Of a DNA stretch of 64,000 nucleotides, positions 38,530-48,000 are shown one piece after another (position 1 is the stretch's first letter; every line of letters begins with the position of its first letter). Below the pieces are notes generated by a model that worked only from the letters and a program-made list of their open reading frames with translations, made no database searches and was not told where the DNA came from. The translations under genes and the position numbers were made by a program. This DNA is from Agaribacterium haliotis (GTDB taxonomy: Bacteria > Pseudomonadota > Gammaproteobacteria > Pseudomonadales > Cellvibrionaceae): assembly GCF_002312815.1 (NCBI RefSeq), contig NZ_NKQJ01000005.1:105549-169548 (forward strand). The letters are read 5' to 3'.

Positions 38530-39114
38530 ATGGTCAACGTCGACATTACTGAATCTGCACAGGAATATTTAAAGGGTTTACTCGACAAGCAGGGTGTTGA
38601 AGGTACGGGCATTCGAATGTTTGTTGCAAACCCGGGCACGCCAAAGGCGGAGACCTGTATCGCGTATTGCAAACCCGGCGATGCGCAGGAAGACGACGTC
38701 ACCATGGAGATGGAGGGTTTTACCGCCTTTTTTGATGGCCCCAGCGTACCGTTTTTGGATGAGGCCAAGGTCGATTACAGCCCGGATAAAATGGGTGGGC
38801 AGCTGACGATACGCGCGCCCAACTCCAAGATGCCTAAGCTAACCGAAGACAGCAGCCTTGAAGAGCGTATCAATTACGTACTCTACAACGAAGTTAACCC
38901 CGGCCTTGCCGCTCACGGCGGCAATGTTAGCCTGGTTGAATTAACTGAAGATGGCTATGCCGTGCTCAAGTTTGGCGGCGGCTGCCAGGGCTGTTCAGCC
39001 GTGGATATGACCCTAAAACAAGGGGTTGAGAAAAGCCTGATCGAACATATACCCGAACTCAAAGGCGTGCGCGACGCCACCGATCACAGCGACAAAAGCC
39101 ACGCCTATTATTAG
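38530..39114 (+). CDS. nfuA: Fe-S cluster carrier protein NfuA
   Basis: NfuA receives [4Fe-4S] clusters from the assembly scaffold and passes them to client enzymes, and protects them under stress or iron shortage. The 194 residues contain the N-terminal degenerate A-type domain ([17 protein letters not shown]) and the C-terminal Nfu domain with Cys152 and Cys155 in [15 protein letters not shown]. These bind the cluster at the dimer interface. The start is ATG 38530; the ribosome-binding site is weak. It is followed by a strong bidirectional terminator. Confidence 0.96.
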   Translation: MVNVDITESAQEYLKGLLDKQGVEGTGIRMFVANPGTPKAETCIAYCKPGDAQEDDVTMEMEGFTAFFDGPSVPFLDEAKVDYSPDKMGGQLTIRAPNSKMPKLTEDSSLEERINYVLYNEVNPGLAAHGGNVSLVELTEDGYAVLKFGGGCQGCSAVDMTLKQGVEKSLIEHIPELKGVRDATDHSDKSHAYY

Positions 39115-39164
39115 TTTGTATCATTCGCTCAGGCGCCTGATGCGGCTGGGTTTAGGCTGGAAAC

Positions 39165-39194
39165 AAAAAAAGGCTCCGTACGGAGCCTTTTTTT
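39165..39194. terminator. Bidirectional terminator between nfuA and the DAHP synthase gene
   Basis: A fully palindromic hairpin, GGCTCCG (39172-39178) with CGGAGCC (39181-39187), is flanked by seven A on the left and seven T on the right, so it serves both convergent genes. Confidence 0.92.
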
Positions 39195-39218
39195 GTTAAA
39201 GCTAATTAAAACAATAAC

Positions 39219-40283
39219 TTAAGAGCGGTTTGCCAAAACTGGTTTAAGTTTTTCAGCAATGTCTAACAGCGACTTTTCGGTGGTTTCCCAGTCGATGCAG
39301 GCATCGGTAACCGATACGCCGTATTCCATTTTGCTGAGGTCGGCATTAATTTTTTGATTGCCGGGGCTGATATTGGATTCGATCATAGCGCCGATAATGC
39401 TCTCGTTGCCTTCGAGGATCTGGTTGGCAATATTGTCGAACACCAGCGGCTGTAACTCGTGGTTTTTATTGGAATTGGCGTGGCTGCAGTCAACCATTAT
39501 GTTGCGCGAGACACCGGCTTTATCGAGCTCTTTCTCAGCAACGGCAACACTGACGGCGTCGTAGTTGGGTTTGCCGCCGCCTCCGCGCAAGACCACGTGG
39601 CTGTATTTGTTGCCGGCGGTGTGCACGATGCTGACCTTGCCTTCGCGGTTGATACCGAGAAAACGGTGAGAGCTGCTCACGCTTTGCAAAGCATTGATGG
39701 CCACGGTCAGGCTGCCGTCGGTACCATTTTTAAAGCCGATGGGGCTGGACAAGCCCGAAGCCATCTCGCGGTGAGTTTGGCTCTCAGTGGTGCGCGCACC
39801 AATGGCCGACCAGGTAACCAGATCTTGCAGGTACTGGGGTGAAATTGGGTCGAGCGCTTCGGTGGCAATGGGCAGGCCAATTTCACTGATATCGTGCATC
39901 AACTTGCGGCCGACGTGCAGGCCGTCTTGAATTTTAAAACTGTCGTCGAGGTAGGGGTCGTTAATCAGGCCTTTCCAGCCGACGGTTGTGCGCGGTTTTT
40001 CAAAATACACACGCATAATAATATAAAGACTGTCTTTAACTTTGTCCGCTAAGTCCTTGAGGCGCTTAGCATAATCAATGGCTGCTTCTGTATCGTGAAT
40101 AGAGCAGGGACCGATGACAACCATCAGTCGAGGGTCTTTGCGGTCGAGAATGGCACGAACCGATTCACGGCCTTCGGTGACAACGCGCGCGGCTTTTTCA
40201 CTGAGCGGGATATCCGCTTGCAGCGCTTCCGGCGTGATCAGCGTTTCGGTAGAAATGATGTTCAGGTCTTGAACATTGGACAT
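39219..40283 (-). CDS. 3-deoxy-7-phosphoheptulonate synthase (DAHP synthase, class I)
   Basis: This enzyme joins phosphoenolpyruvate and erythrose 4-phosphate in the first step of aromatic amino acid synthesis. The class I AroFGH family signature runs through the chain: DPRLMVVIGPCSIHD, MRVYFEKPRTTVGWKGLINDP, ARTTESQTHREMASGLSSPIGFKNGTDG (read in two parts) and VDCSHANSNK. The start is taken as ATG 40283 (354 residues); GTG 40292 is in frame upstream. Whether it is the Phe-, Tyr- or Trp-sensitive isozyme cannot be decided by eye, so no symbol is given. Confidence 0.94.
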   Translation of the reverse strand: MSNVQDLNIISTETLITPEALQADIPLSEKAARVVTEGRESVRAILDRKDPRLMVVIGPCSIHDTEAAIDYAKRLKDLADKVKDSLYIIMRVYFEKPRTTVGWKGLINDPYLDDSFKIQDGLHVGRKLMHDISEIGLPIATEALDPISPQYLQDLVTWSAIGARTTESQTHREMASGLSSPIGFKNGTDGSLTVAINALQSVSSSHRFLGINREGKVSIVHTAGNKYSHVVLRGGGGKPNYDAVSVAVAEKELDKAGVSRNIMVDCSHANSNKNHELQPLVFDNIANQILEGNESIIGAMIESNISPGNQKINADLSKMEYGVSVTDACIDWETTEKSLLDIAEKLKPVLANRS

Positions 40284-40379
40284 TGTAGACACCAGAGCTG
40301 CTAGAGCAGCGTATTAAGTTAAAAACGGCCCGCTATTGTACTGAATTAAAAGGGCCAGCCAAGCCCTTGTTACAAAGCT

Positions 40380-43300
40380 TTAATCCAGGTCAAGACTCGC
40401 TTGCGCCAAGTTTTCCAGTTCGGCTAGCTGGCCGAGCAGGGGGAAATACAGTGCACAGCGGGTTTGAGTAAATAACACACTCGAGCGCTGGGCAAAATAG
40501 ATGCTCAGTGCATGCTTATAGCCTGCAAGCTGTTCTGCGTAGCGGCGTTTTTCTTCATCGATAAACTGCTGCAAGCTTTGCCCGTCCGTGGGCTTAGAGC
40601 TTTTGTAGTCGATCAGCCACAACGTATCGGCGTCGATAAAGCAGCGGTCGATCACCACCGAGCGCATATCCGCGCGCGAGCTTAAATAGCTGAGCGGCCA
40701 TTCGCTGCGCGAAAATGTGCGCGCCTGCATCAACCACTGAAACACGTCTTCATGCTGGCGCTGCGCCAGACAGTGGCGAAAGTGCTCAATAAAACCTCGG
40801 CTGTGCTCAACGTCGACACCCTGCTGGCGAAACAGGCTTTGCCAGGCGGCGTCGCTCCCCTTGCTCACTGCGAGGTAGTGGCTTTGGGCCTGATCTGGAT
40901 TTTCACTAAAGTGCGCCAGCACTCGGTGCAGCACCGTGCCTGCGCGGCTTTCAATACTGTCGAGCTCGCGCCAGCTGCTCATTAAATCAAAATCACTGTT
41001 GTCAAAAGCTTGAGCCGCTGGCCGCGCAAAGTGCTGTTCAAACGCAGTGCGCCAATTACCGGACAGCGCCGTTATTTTGCTTGTGCCATCGCTTTCGCAA
41101 GCAGGGCCTGCGTTTTCTAACAGAGATATAGAAGGGGAATCCGGGTGCTGGCTTGCGAGCGCCTCGGAACGTGAGCTGGTTAACGACGGGCCGAGTTCAA
41201 ATTGCGATTGCAGTTGCTGCCAGGCCGGGCCGAGCAGAGAGCCTGCCGGTGGAGCTTGCAGCTTGCCTTGCTCATCGAGCTTAAACTCGCCAGTCAGATA
41301 AAGGCGCTTGCGCGCACGTGTGCACGCAACATAAAAAACGCGGTGGTTTTCGTAACTCTGCTTGAGTTTGTGCTGAGCTTTAATAAACGCGCTTAGGCTG
41401 TCGTCGTCATCGGCGTCGTAGCGGGCGATCGGGCTTAAAATAAAATCGGAATACCCGGCTTCATTCAGGCGCTCTAGCCAGTACAGCGCCTCGCTGTCTT
41501 GCGCACGCGACGCGCGGGCCAGGCCGGGTAAAAACACCGTGTCAAACTCAAGCCCTTTACTTTTGTGCATGGTCATCAGCTGCACCGACGGCCCCGGAGT
41601 ATTGGCCGCGGCGGCGTAGAGCTCGTCGAGTGCCGACTCAAAACGCGGCCAGTCCTTGATCTGGCCGGCGACTTCGTGCTCGCCAACCAGGGCAAATAAT
41701 GTCTGCAGGTCGTCGCGTTCGGCCTCGCTGTTTAATAACAGCGGCCCACCGAGCAGATACCACAGGCGCTCAAGGTTGTGCTGAGCTCTGCGCAGGTGGC
41801 GCGCAGCCAGCACCGGCTCGAGCTGCTCGAGCAGTTTCGCTAAACGCTCGGCCCCGCCATCGCTGAGTTTTTGCTGGCTGAGTACTTCTCGCAAACGCTC
41901 TGTATGCGTAAGTTGTTGCGGGCGCTCGCTTAAGCAGGCGCTTAAATCGCGGTGGTTTAATGCGCAAAACGGCGAGCGCAGCAGTGCGAGCCAGGCGAGG
42001 GTATCGGCCGGATCAAAAAGCAGGCGGCACAAAATCAACGCATCTTGAACGTGGCGCTTGCTGCTTAGGCGATCGATGTCGATGGCCTGATAGGCGATGT
42101 TGGCGGCCTGCAAAGCGGTAATCAGCTCGCTAAGGTGGGCGCGGCTCTTGGCTAACACGGCGATGCTTTGTTCGGGCGCGCTAAGCTGAAGTTGTTTGAT
42201 CTGGGCGCAGATAAAGTTTGCCTCAGCGCCGGTGTGCTCGCTGTCTGCGTCGAATGCCCTAAGCTCAACGCAGGCATCGCTGCAGGCACTTTTACTCGTC
42301 TGCGATGGAATATAACTAACGGCGCCGAGGTTAATGTCATTTTTGAGCGGAAAGCTCGGTCCAAAACAGTTGTTAACCCAGTTAACGATCAAAGGATCCG
42401 AGCGGAAATTGGCGGTCAGATCCAGCGAGTGAAGTGCGATATTATCTAAGCCCTTAGTGCGCATCGTTAAGAAAATACCGACATTGGCGTTGCGAAAGCC
42501 ATAGCACGACTGCATGCCATCGCCAACTAAAAACAGTGTGCGGCCGTCGTCTGGCTGCCAGGCCTGGGTCAGCGCCTGCAACAACTCAAGCTGCAGCTGG
42601 CTGGTATCTTGAAACTCATCGATCAACAAGTGTTGCAGGCGGTAGTCGAGGCGCTGCAACAGATCCATATCGCCGATGTCGCTGTTAAGTGCGCTAACGG
42701 CGCCGAGTGCAATCTCGCTGAAGTCGCTTTGGCCGAGCTCACTAAAGCGCAACTTAAGCTCGGCGGCAAGCTCCGGCAGTACCTGCAATAAAGCCAGCAG
42801 CACCGGCCACTGCTGCTCACTGTAATAGCCATCGGGCAGGCGCCGCAGTTGATGCATCTGAGCTAGCAAGCCGGGCATGCTGTCGATCTCGGCAAAGACT
42901 TGCAGCAGGGCCTGCTTTTTGGCTTTGGCCTGATCTTTTTCGGCTTTAGAGTTGCCCGCCGGGAAACCCAGGTTTTTATCCAGGCGCTTGCGAAATGCCG
43001 GTGTCGCGCCTTTGCTTAAGCAGAAATTAGCCAGGTCGCGCCACCACTGGCTGTGTTCGGCGCTGATGGGAAAGGCGCTCACTTGAGCGAGGCGGCGAAG
43101 CGGTTCCGGGTCTTTGGCCTCATCGCTGTTCGCTGCAGCATAGGCAAGTAAATCGATCAGCTCGGTTTCATACGGTGCGAGTAACTGGGCTACTTGCTGC
43201 TGGGCCTGCTCCACCCACGCCACTAAGACCCGCTGAAAATGGCTTTGCAGTTCGCTGTGATTTTGGCGGGCGTGTACCAGCAGCGGCAACCACTGTTCGC

Positions 43301-43910
43301 GCACACTCAAAAGGCGACACAGCAATTCAGTTAAACGCTCGAGCTTGCCGCCAAAGTGCACAAGCAGTTGGCTTAGCTCTTTGTGATCGCGCTGCTTAAG
43401 CTGGCGCTGCAACCAGCGCTCAACCGCGATGCGATACTCGGTTCCGGGCTGATCGACAATGCCGCTGTTTGCGCCTAAGCCACTGAAAAAGGGCAGCGCG
43501 TTACACAGTTGTTTGCACAGACCATCAATGGTCGAAATATTCAGCCTCAGGCTGTTGTTGAGCAGGTCCCAACCACATTCATCGGAGCGTTTCAAGGCGG
43601 CGCTGGCGGCATCGAGCAGCGCCTGCTGATAGGGCTCCAGCGCGCTGCCGTCTAACTCGCTGCGCCCGGCGTAATGCCTGGCTTGTTGCAGGGCCTCGAC
43701 AATGCGCTCGTGCATCTCGCGCGCCGCTTTGCGGGTGAAGGTGATGGCGAGTATCTCTTCGGGCTTTTGTACCTGCGACAGCAGTTTTAAAAAGCGCAAA
43801 CTTAACAGGCCGGTTTTTCCCGAGCCGGCTGGCGCAGAGACAGCAAAGGACTTGAGTGTATCGACGGCCGCAGCGCGGGCCTGAAGGTCGTTTAATTGAG
43901 GCGTGTTCAT
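40380..43910 (-). CDS. AddA-like UvrD-family helicase with C-terminal nuclease domain
   Basis: The 1176-residue protein is a superfamily 1 helicase-nuclease predicted to process double-strand DNA ends for recombination. Helicase motifs are intact: Walker A APAGSGKT (residues 26-33), ILAITFTRKAAREMHER, LLIDEFQDTSQLQLELL, LFLVGDGMQSCYGFRNAN and the late STMHKSKGLEF-like QLMTMHKSKGLEFDTVFLPG. The C-terminal PD-(D/E)XK nuclease is present, with Asp1088 (VVIDR) and Asp1101-Tyr-Lys1103 (IDYKSSK). It overlaps its partner gene by four bases. This pair occupies the niche of RecBCD; no recC or recD is in the window. Confidence 0.92.
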   Translation of the reverse strand: MNTPQLNDLQARAAAVDTLKSFAVSAPAGSGKTGLLSLRFLKLLSQVQKPEEILAITFTRKAAREMHERIVEALQQARHYAGRSELDGSALEPYQQALLDAASAALKRSDECGWDLLNNSLRLNISTIDGLCKQLCNALPFFSGLGANSGIVDQPGTEYRIAVERWLQRQLKQRDHKELSQLLVHFGGKLERLTELLCRLLSVREQWLPLLVHARQNHSELQSHFQRVLVAWVEQAQQQVAQLLAPYETELIDLLAYAAANSDEAKDPEPLRRLAQVSAFPISAEHSQWWRDLANFCLSKGATPAFRKRLDKNLGFPAGNSKAEKDQAKAKKQALLQVFAEIDSMPGLLAQMHQLRRLPDGYYSEQQWPVLLALLQVLPELAAELKLRFSELGQSDFSEIALGAVSALNSDIGDMDLLQRLDYRLQHLLIDEFQDTSQLQLELLQALTQAWQPDDGRTLFLVGDGMQSCYGFRNANVGIFLTMRTKGLDNIALHSLDLTANFRSDPLIVNWVNNCFGPSFPLKNDINLGAVSYIPSQTSKSACSDACVELRAFDADSEHTGAEANFICAQIKQLQLSAPEQSIAVLAKSRAHLSELITALQAANIAYQAIDIDRLSSKRHVQDALILCRLLFDPADTLAWLALLRSPFCALNHRDLSACLSERPQQLTHTERLREVLSQQKLSDGGAERLAKLLEQLEPVLAARHLRRAQHNLERLWYLLGGPLLLNSEAERDDLQTLFALVGEHEVAGQIKDWPRFESALDELYAAAANTPGPSVQLMTMHKSKGLEFDTVFLPGLARASRAQDSEALYWLERLNEAGYSDFILSPIARYDADDDDSLSAFIKAQHKLKQSYENHRVFYVACTRARKRLYLTGEFKLDEQGKLQAPPAGSLLGPAWQQLQSQFELGPSLTSSRSEALASQHPDSPSISLLENAGPACESDGTSKITALSGNWRTAFEQHFARPAAQAFDNSDFDLMSSWRELDSIESRAGTVLHRVLAHFSENPDQAQSHYLAVSKGSDAAWQSLFRQQGVDVEHSRGFIEHFRHCLAQRQHEDVFQWLMQARTFSRSEWPLSYLSSRADMRSVVIDRCFIDADTLWLIDYKSSKPTDGQSLQQFIDEEKRRYAEQLAGYKHALSIYFAQRSSVLFTQTRCALYFPLLGQLAELENLAQASLDLD

Positions 43911-46741
43911 CGGCGCTCCTCCTCGCGAACGGCCAGCTCGTAATCGCGGTAAAATCGCAGCTGGGATGGGTTTCGCAAGTGATAATCAGCCTTGCCGTGA
44001 ATGTACTCAGAGGCGGTGCGCTCAACACAGTCTCGCCAGTGCGCAAGTTGTTCGGGCCACGACGAGCAGTGCGGCAAACGCTGTTTGGCAAGGCTCTTTA
44101 CTCCGCTGATGTCGATATCGCTTTGCTCATCGACGATGCCGTTATAGCTAGACTGCTGCTCTTTGATAGTGATGTAGGCGAGCCCGGCTAGCTTTTTATC
44201 GGCCAGACACATACTGTAAAGCGCCAGCTGAAAGTCACTAATGTCTTTTTTTAAGGCGGCGCTTAAGCTGGTTTTTCCAGTTTTGTAGTCGAGTATCAGC
44301 GCTTGCCCCTGGACCTCGTCAAGCCGATCTAAGCGCAGTCGCAAGCGGTGGCCCAAAATCATCAGTTCGTAGCAGGCTTCGGTGGCCTCAACACAAAAGG
44401 CTTGTTTGCGCTCGAGCTCTGCTTGCAGGAAGTGATCGATGGCGCAGCTCAGGTAATTAACTTCAAAGTGCACAAGTAGCTCGGCGAGTGGCCTTGCCGG
44501 GTGCTTTTCAGCGTCCACACTCAACTGCACAAGTTCGTTGAGCTCGTCGCGATAGCTCGCCTGTTGGCGCCAGCTAGCGATGGCGATGTTATCGCTTTTA
44601 TGTTTGAAAATCTGGGCCAGGGCATTGTGCAGGGCGCTGCCGCGCTGAGCCGGGCTGAAGCCGAGCTCGGCAATTTGCTCGACATCGATGTTTAAGCCAT
44701 AGCGAAAAAAACTGTACAGCGGGTTGGTCCACTGCAAAGCCAGCAGTGAGCTGCCTCCGGGCAGTGCCGCACCCGGTTTTAGTGGTGGTGCTAAACCGGT
44801 GGCAACGCTGTCAAAGCGGCGCAGTGACGCGGCCTGTTGCACCCAGCTATTGATGGGCGAGTGCATGCGCGAGCTCTGGCCTGTTTCATCGCCAATGTCG
44901 TTTGCATCGAGTGCGGCATCGCTTACTAGTTCATTAAGCAGTGGGCTCGCTTGCTGGGCATTGCCGTCGATTTGATCAGCATAACTAAAAACTAGCTGTT
45001 CACTGCACTGGCGCAGGCCAGATAACAACTCGCGCGCGTAGCTGAGTTCGCGCTCGGCACTGGCGCGCGGCATGTGCATTTGCTTTTGCAGCTCGAGCGG
45101 GATAAACGGGTCGGGCGCAACACTTTGTGGCAGCGCGCTATCGCTTACGCCGAGCACACGGCAGTAATCAAACTCAAGGCCGACAGCTTCCATAAGCCCA
45201 AGCACACGCACCCGCGGATGTTTAACCTCGATTTGCAGTGGGCTTTGCGCCAGCCAGAGCTTTAGTTGGCTTAAGAATTGGGTAAAACTCAGCGGTATCG
45301 CACGAATGGCGTCACATCGCTGCATGGCTTTGAGTTGTTTGAGTAGGGCTTGAAGAATTTGGTAGTCACTGCTGCCGAGTGCGCGTGCGCCAGGCCAGCC
45401 GAGCGCACTGAGCTGCTTGAGCATAAGCTCTAGCCACGAACTCAGCGTCTGGCTGTGGCGCTGGCGGGAAAAGTTGGCCATGCAAAGCAACTGGCTTTCG
45501 AGCTCGTCGATGCTCTGTCGATAGCGCTGTATCGTTTCGGCTGAGCTGTCTGAATGCAGTTCAGCATGGTCCGGTTTATCGCCAGTGGCCAGTGCCCGAG
45601 CGCTGGCTCGGTGCAGTTGTTCAAGTAAGTCGCCAAGCTGACACTCAGGCGTATTGCTTTGGTTAAGCCAGCGCATAAGCACGGCTCTGGCGGCGTTGTA
45701 TGACTGCCCCCAATATCCCGATTGCAACAGTGTGGCCAGTTGCTGTTTGTCGATGGACCGACTGCCAAGTGAGATCAGTTCAACCATATCTGCGACAAGC
45801 TTGTGCTCGCCGAGGGCTGTGCTGGCACTGATGTCAAAAAAGTCTGAGTGTTGATCGACGTCGCTGTGCAGATACGCACTGCAGTTAAAATAGCGATCAA
45901 ACTCGGTGCTAATTTGCGTTTTACGCGTGTGTAAGTCGGGCACGACAATGGCGATATTTGCCCCCGGGTGCGCTTGTACCCGCTGTTTTGCCCAGCTCGC
46001 TGCACGTTCGAGTTCGTCGCCATCGCTTGAGCAGCGTTGCACGACACAGTATTTGTTTAGATCGGGCAGGTTCACCATACGGTATTCGTCAAAGTACGCG
46101 TTGAGCAAGGCAACTTGCAGCGGGCTTAGGTCGGCAAAACCGTAGAGCAAGGCAAGTGGGCGCTGCTCGCTTTCAAGCGGGTACTTGGCAAGTAAGTTTG
46201 CTGCTTGTTGCTTATCCACGCAGTCGAGATCATCAAGGCGCTGTTGGTACAGCTCACCTAAATGCAGTAACAAGTGGTATTCCTGGTGGCTGGCATAGGC
46301 CTCATCGGCGCTGCTGCTCGTCACATCAAGTGCGTAGGTTCTGAGCAGGCGCCATGATTTTTCCAAGGCGGCGGCAAGGCCCGGGCGATTGACAAGCGCG
46401 GGCAACTGGCTTTGATGTTGATCGACAAGTGTCGCCCAAATCGCCGAGCTATATTGCGCCGGAATAAGTGTTTGCCGGTAGCGCTCGGGCTGACTTTGCT
46501 GAGCGTTTAGCCAAAGTTGTTCCAACCAGCTGTCAAAAGCATGCACCGCAACACTGCTGTGTTGCTGCTTAAGGCACTGTTTATGTTTAAGGAAGCGGGC
46601 TTGGCGGTTATTGGCGCAGAGCACAACAAGGCGCTGCGCTGGAATGGCGTTTTGATCAGCATGGTTCTCGACGGATGCCGAGGTTAAAAGCGCTTCAAAT
46701 TCCTGACTATCTATCCGTTTTATAGAATTGTTTGAAATCAC
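43907..46741 (-). CDS. AddB-like nuclease subunit (PD-(D/E)XK, inactive helicase fold)
   Basis: This is the partner of the AddA-like helicase. The start is taken as GTG 46741, preceded by AAGGA; the frame opens seven codons earlier at TTG 46762. The N-terminal region resembles a degenerate helicase domain in which the Walker A site is lost (VVLCANNRQARFL). The C-terminal nuclease motif is clear: RLRLDRLDEVQGQALILDYKTGK (in two pieces), with the catalytic Asp and Lys. Classical AddB proteins hold a [4Fe-4S] cluster with three C-terminal cysteines near this domain. Here the C-terminus (DYHLRNPSQLRFYRDYEL) has no such cysteines. Confidence 0.88.
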   Translation of the reverse strand: MISNNSIKRIDSQEFEALLTSASVENHADQNAIPAQRLVVLCANNRQARFLKHKQCLKQQHSSVAVHAFDSWLEQLWLNAQQSQPERYRQTLIPAQYSSAIWATLVDQHQSQLPALVNRPGLAAALEKSWRLLRTYALDVTSSSADEAYASHQEYHLLLHLGELYQQRLDDLDCVDKQQAANLLAKYPLESEQRPLALLYGFADLSPLQVALLNAYFDEYRMVNLPDLNKYCVVQRCSSDGDELERAASWAKQRVQAHPGANIAIVVPDLHTRKTQISTEFDRYFNCSAYLHSDVDQHSDFFDISASTALGEHKLVADMVELISLGSRSIDKQQLATLLQSGYWGQSYNAARAVLMRWLNQSNTPECQLGDLLEQLHRASARALATGDKPDHAELHSDSSAETIQRYRQSIDELESQLLCMANFSRQRHSQTLSSWLELMLKQLSALGWPGARALGSSDYQILQALLKQLKAMQRCDAIRAIPLSFTQFLSQLKLWLAQSPLQIEVKHPRVRVLGLMEAVGLEFDYCRVLGVSDSALPQSVAPDPFIPLELQKQMHMPRASAERELSYARELLSGLRQCSEQLVFSYADQIDGNAQQASPLLNELVSDAALDANDIGDETGQSSRMHSPINSWVQQAASLRRFDSVATGLAPPLKPGAALPGGSSLLALQWTNPLYSFFRYGLNIDVEQIAELGFSPAQRGSALHNALAQIFKHKSDNIAIASWRQQASYRDELNELVQLSVDAEKHPARPLAELLVHFEVNYLSCAIDHFLQAELERKQAFCVEATEACYELMILGHRLRLRLDRLDEVQGQALILDYKTGKTSLSAALKKDISDFQLALYSMCLADKKLAGLAYITIKEQQSSYNGIVDEQSDIDISGVKSLAKQRLPHCSSWPEQLAHWRDCVERTASEYIHGKADYHLRNPSQLRFYRDYELAVREEERR

Positions 46742-46762
46742 GCAATGCTTCCTTATAAGCAA

Positions 46763-47128
46763 AACTAGTCGTCTTTTTCGCTATAACAAATTTGAAATGT
46801 TAGAGTTTTGTTACTAAAAGGCCTTCGTGGTTAGGATGCACTAACCATGCTTATGCACAACAACCAGAAAAATGACAGTTATATTAAGCCATAACGGTTG
46901 ACAGGCTAGTTTTGAGCTAAAAAAACCTCTTAACCTATTGTTTTATAAGATAAATATTTCTTAGGTTAAAATTTAACCAGTTTGTGTCAGTGCCGCAACA
47001 ACTCTGCAATAGAGCGACTTCTCACGCAGCTATCCACCAAGTTATCCACAGAGTCTGTGGAAAAGATATTTTTTTTGTCAAATAACTGTCTTAAAATGCG
47101 CGCCCCCACCGACAGAGCCATTGTAACA
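46763..47128. promoter_or_regulatory. AT-rich regulatory region before trmH
   Basis: No gene is supported in these 366 bases. The middle (about 46905-46978) is very AT-rich and ends in the inverted repeat GGTTAAA (46964-46970) / TTTAACC (46972-46978) around a single A. A -35-like TTGACA occurs at 46898-46903 without a convincing -10 at standard distance. DnaA-type boxes follow at 47030-47064. The region separates the divergent AddB-like gene and trmH. Confidence 0.5.
47030..47064. promoter_or_regulatory. Cluster of DnaA boxes
   Basis: TTATCCACA at 47042-47050 is the exact consensus DnaA box. TGTGGAAAA at 47056-47064 is, on the other strand, TTTTCCACA, which fits TTWTNCACA. A poorer match, CTATCCACC, lies at 47030-47038. 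Three sites within 35 bases next to an AT-rich stretch suggest DnaA binding, either as transcription control of trmH or as a chromosomal DnaA-binding locus. Confidence 0.55.
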
Positions 47129-47791
47129 ATGACCCCGGAACGAAAGCAGCGAATTGATGAGGTGTTGCGGCGCCGCCAGCCCGACCTCTGTGTTGTCACC
47201 GATAAAATCGTAAAAGATCGCAACTTGGCGGCCATTATACGCACCTGTGACGCTGTCGGCGTGCAGGATGTGCACTGTGTGGTCACCGAAATGGAATACC
47301 GCAGCTACCGTGGCACATCGGCCAGTGCCGATAAATTTGTCGATACCCACCACCACCAAAGTGCCGAGCTGGCCTTAAGCAAACTCAAGCAGCAGGGGCA
47401 CCAGCTGGTTGCCGCGCACTTTAGCGATCGAGCCATAGATTATCGCGACATAGATTTTTGTAAAAAAACGGCGCTGGTTATGGGCACTGAGTTAAGCGGT
47501 GTCAGCGACAAAGCCCTGGCGTTGTGTGACAACGAGATTGTTATCCCGATGATGGGCATGGTCGAGTCGTTTAATGTCAGTGTTGCCGCGGCGATTATCC
47601 TGTCCGAAGCGCAGCGCCAGCGTCAGCAAGCAGGTTTTTACCAGCACCAGCGCATCGATGACACAGCCTATCAACGCTTGTTTTTCCGCTGGGCCTATCC
47701 CAAATTAACAAAATTTTGCGATGAGCGCGGGCTTGCCTATCCACCACTTGATGAAAATATGGATTTAATCCCCGGCACGGCACCGGCGTGA
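47129..47791 (+). CDS. trmH: tRNA (guanosine(18)-2'-O)-methyltransferase TrmH
   Basis: TrmH is a SPOUT-family enzyme that methylates the 2'-OH of G18 in the tRNA D-loop. The trefoil-knot motifs are visible: NLAAIIRTCDAVGV, VMGTELSGVSDKAL and IPMMGMVESFNVSVAAAIIL. The start is ATG 47129 (MTPERKQRIDEVLRRRQPDL, 220 residues), where the family N-terminus begins. The open frame continues upstream to 46982, but that portion covers the DnaA-box region and has no homology to the family. The gene stands alone, divergent from the helicase/nuclease pair. Confidence 0.93.
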   Translation: MTPERKQRIDEVLRRRQPDLCVVTDKIVKDRNLAAIIRTCDAVGVQDVHCVVTEMEYRSYRGTSASADKFVDTHHHQSAELALSKLKQQGHQLVAAHFSDRAIDYRDIDFCKKTALVMGTELSGVSDKALALCDNEIVIPMMGMVESFNVSVAAAIILSEAQRQRQQAGFYQHQRIDDTAYQRLFFRWAYPKLTKFCDERGLAYPPLDENMDLIPGTAPA

Positions 47792-47855
47792 TTGTTCGAG
47801 CTTCGATTGGGCCTTAAAACCCTGGGTGGGCTTAGAAAAGCTGCAAAACAACCAT

Positions 47856-47893
47856 AAAAAAAGCCCGACAACTCGGGGGAGGGTTGCCGGGCC
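47856..47893 (-). terminator. Minus-strand terminator of the tesB transcription unit
   Basis: GCCCGGCAAC on the minus strand pairs with GTTGTCGGGC (plus-strand arms 47883-47892 and 47863-47872), with one G-U pair, and is followed on the minus strand by seven T (complement of 47856-47862). It would end a leftward transcript covering tesB and the small genes after it. Confidence 0.7.
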
Positions 47894-48000
47894 AGGACCA
47901 TTAGGAGTGAAACATTAAGGACAAATATCCTCAACAAAGCTACGGGGTCTAAACCGTGTAGCATACGGGGCCCACTTGGGGGAGGTGGAACACCGTTGTC
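47894..48000. other. Non-coding stretch with several short inverted repeats
   Basis: No open frame is supported. The stretch contains GGACAAATATCC (47918-47929) and a paired segment beginning CTACGGGG and ending CCGTGTAG (about 47940-47961), next to a G-rich tract. It could be a structured 3' untranslated region of the leftward unit or a small RNA. Only secondary-structure-like repeats support this. Confidence 0.3.

Noticed and set aside
46982-47128. N-terminal extension of TrmH
   Set aside because: It covers the DnaA boxes and has no likeness to the family N-terminus, which begins at 47129.
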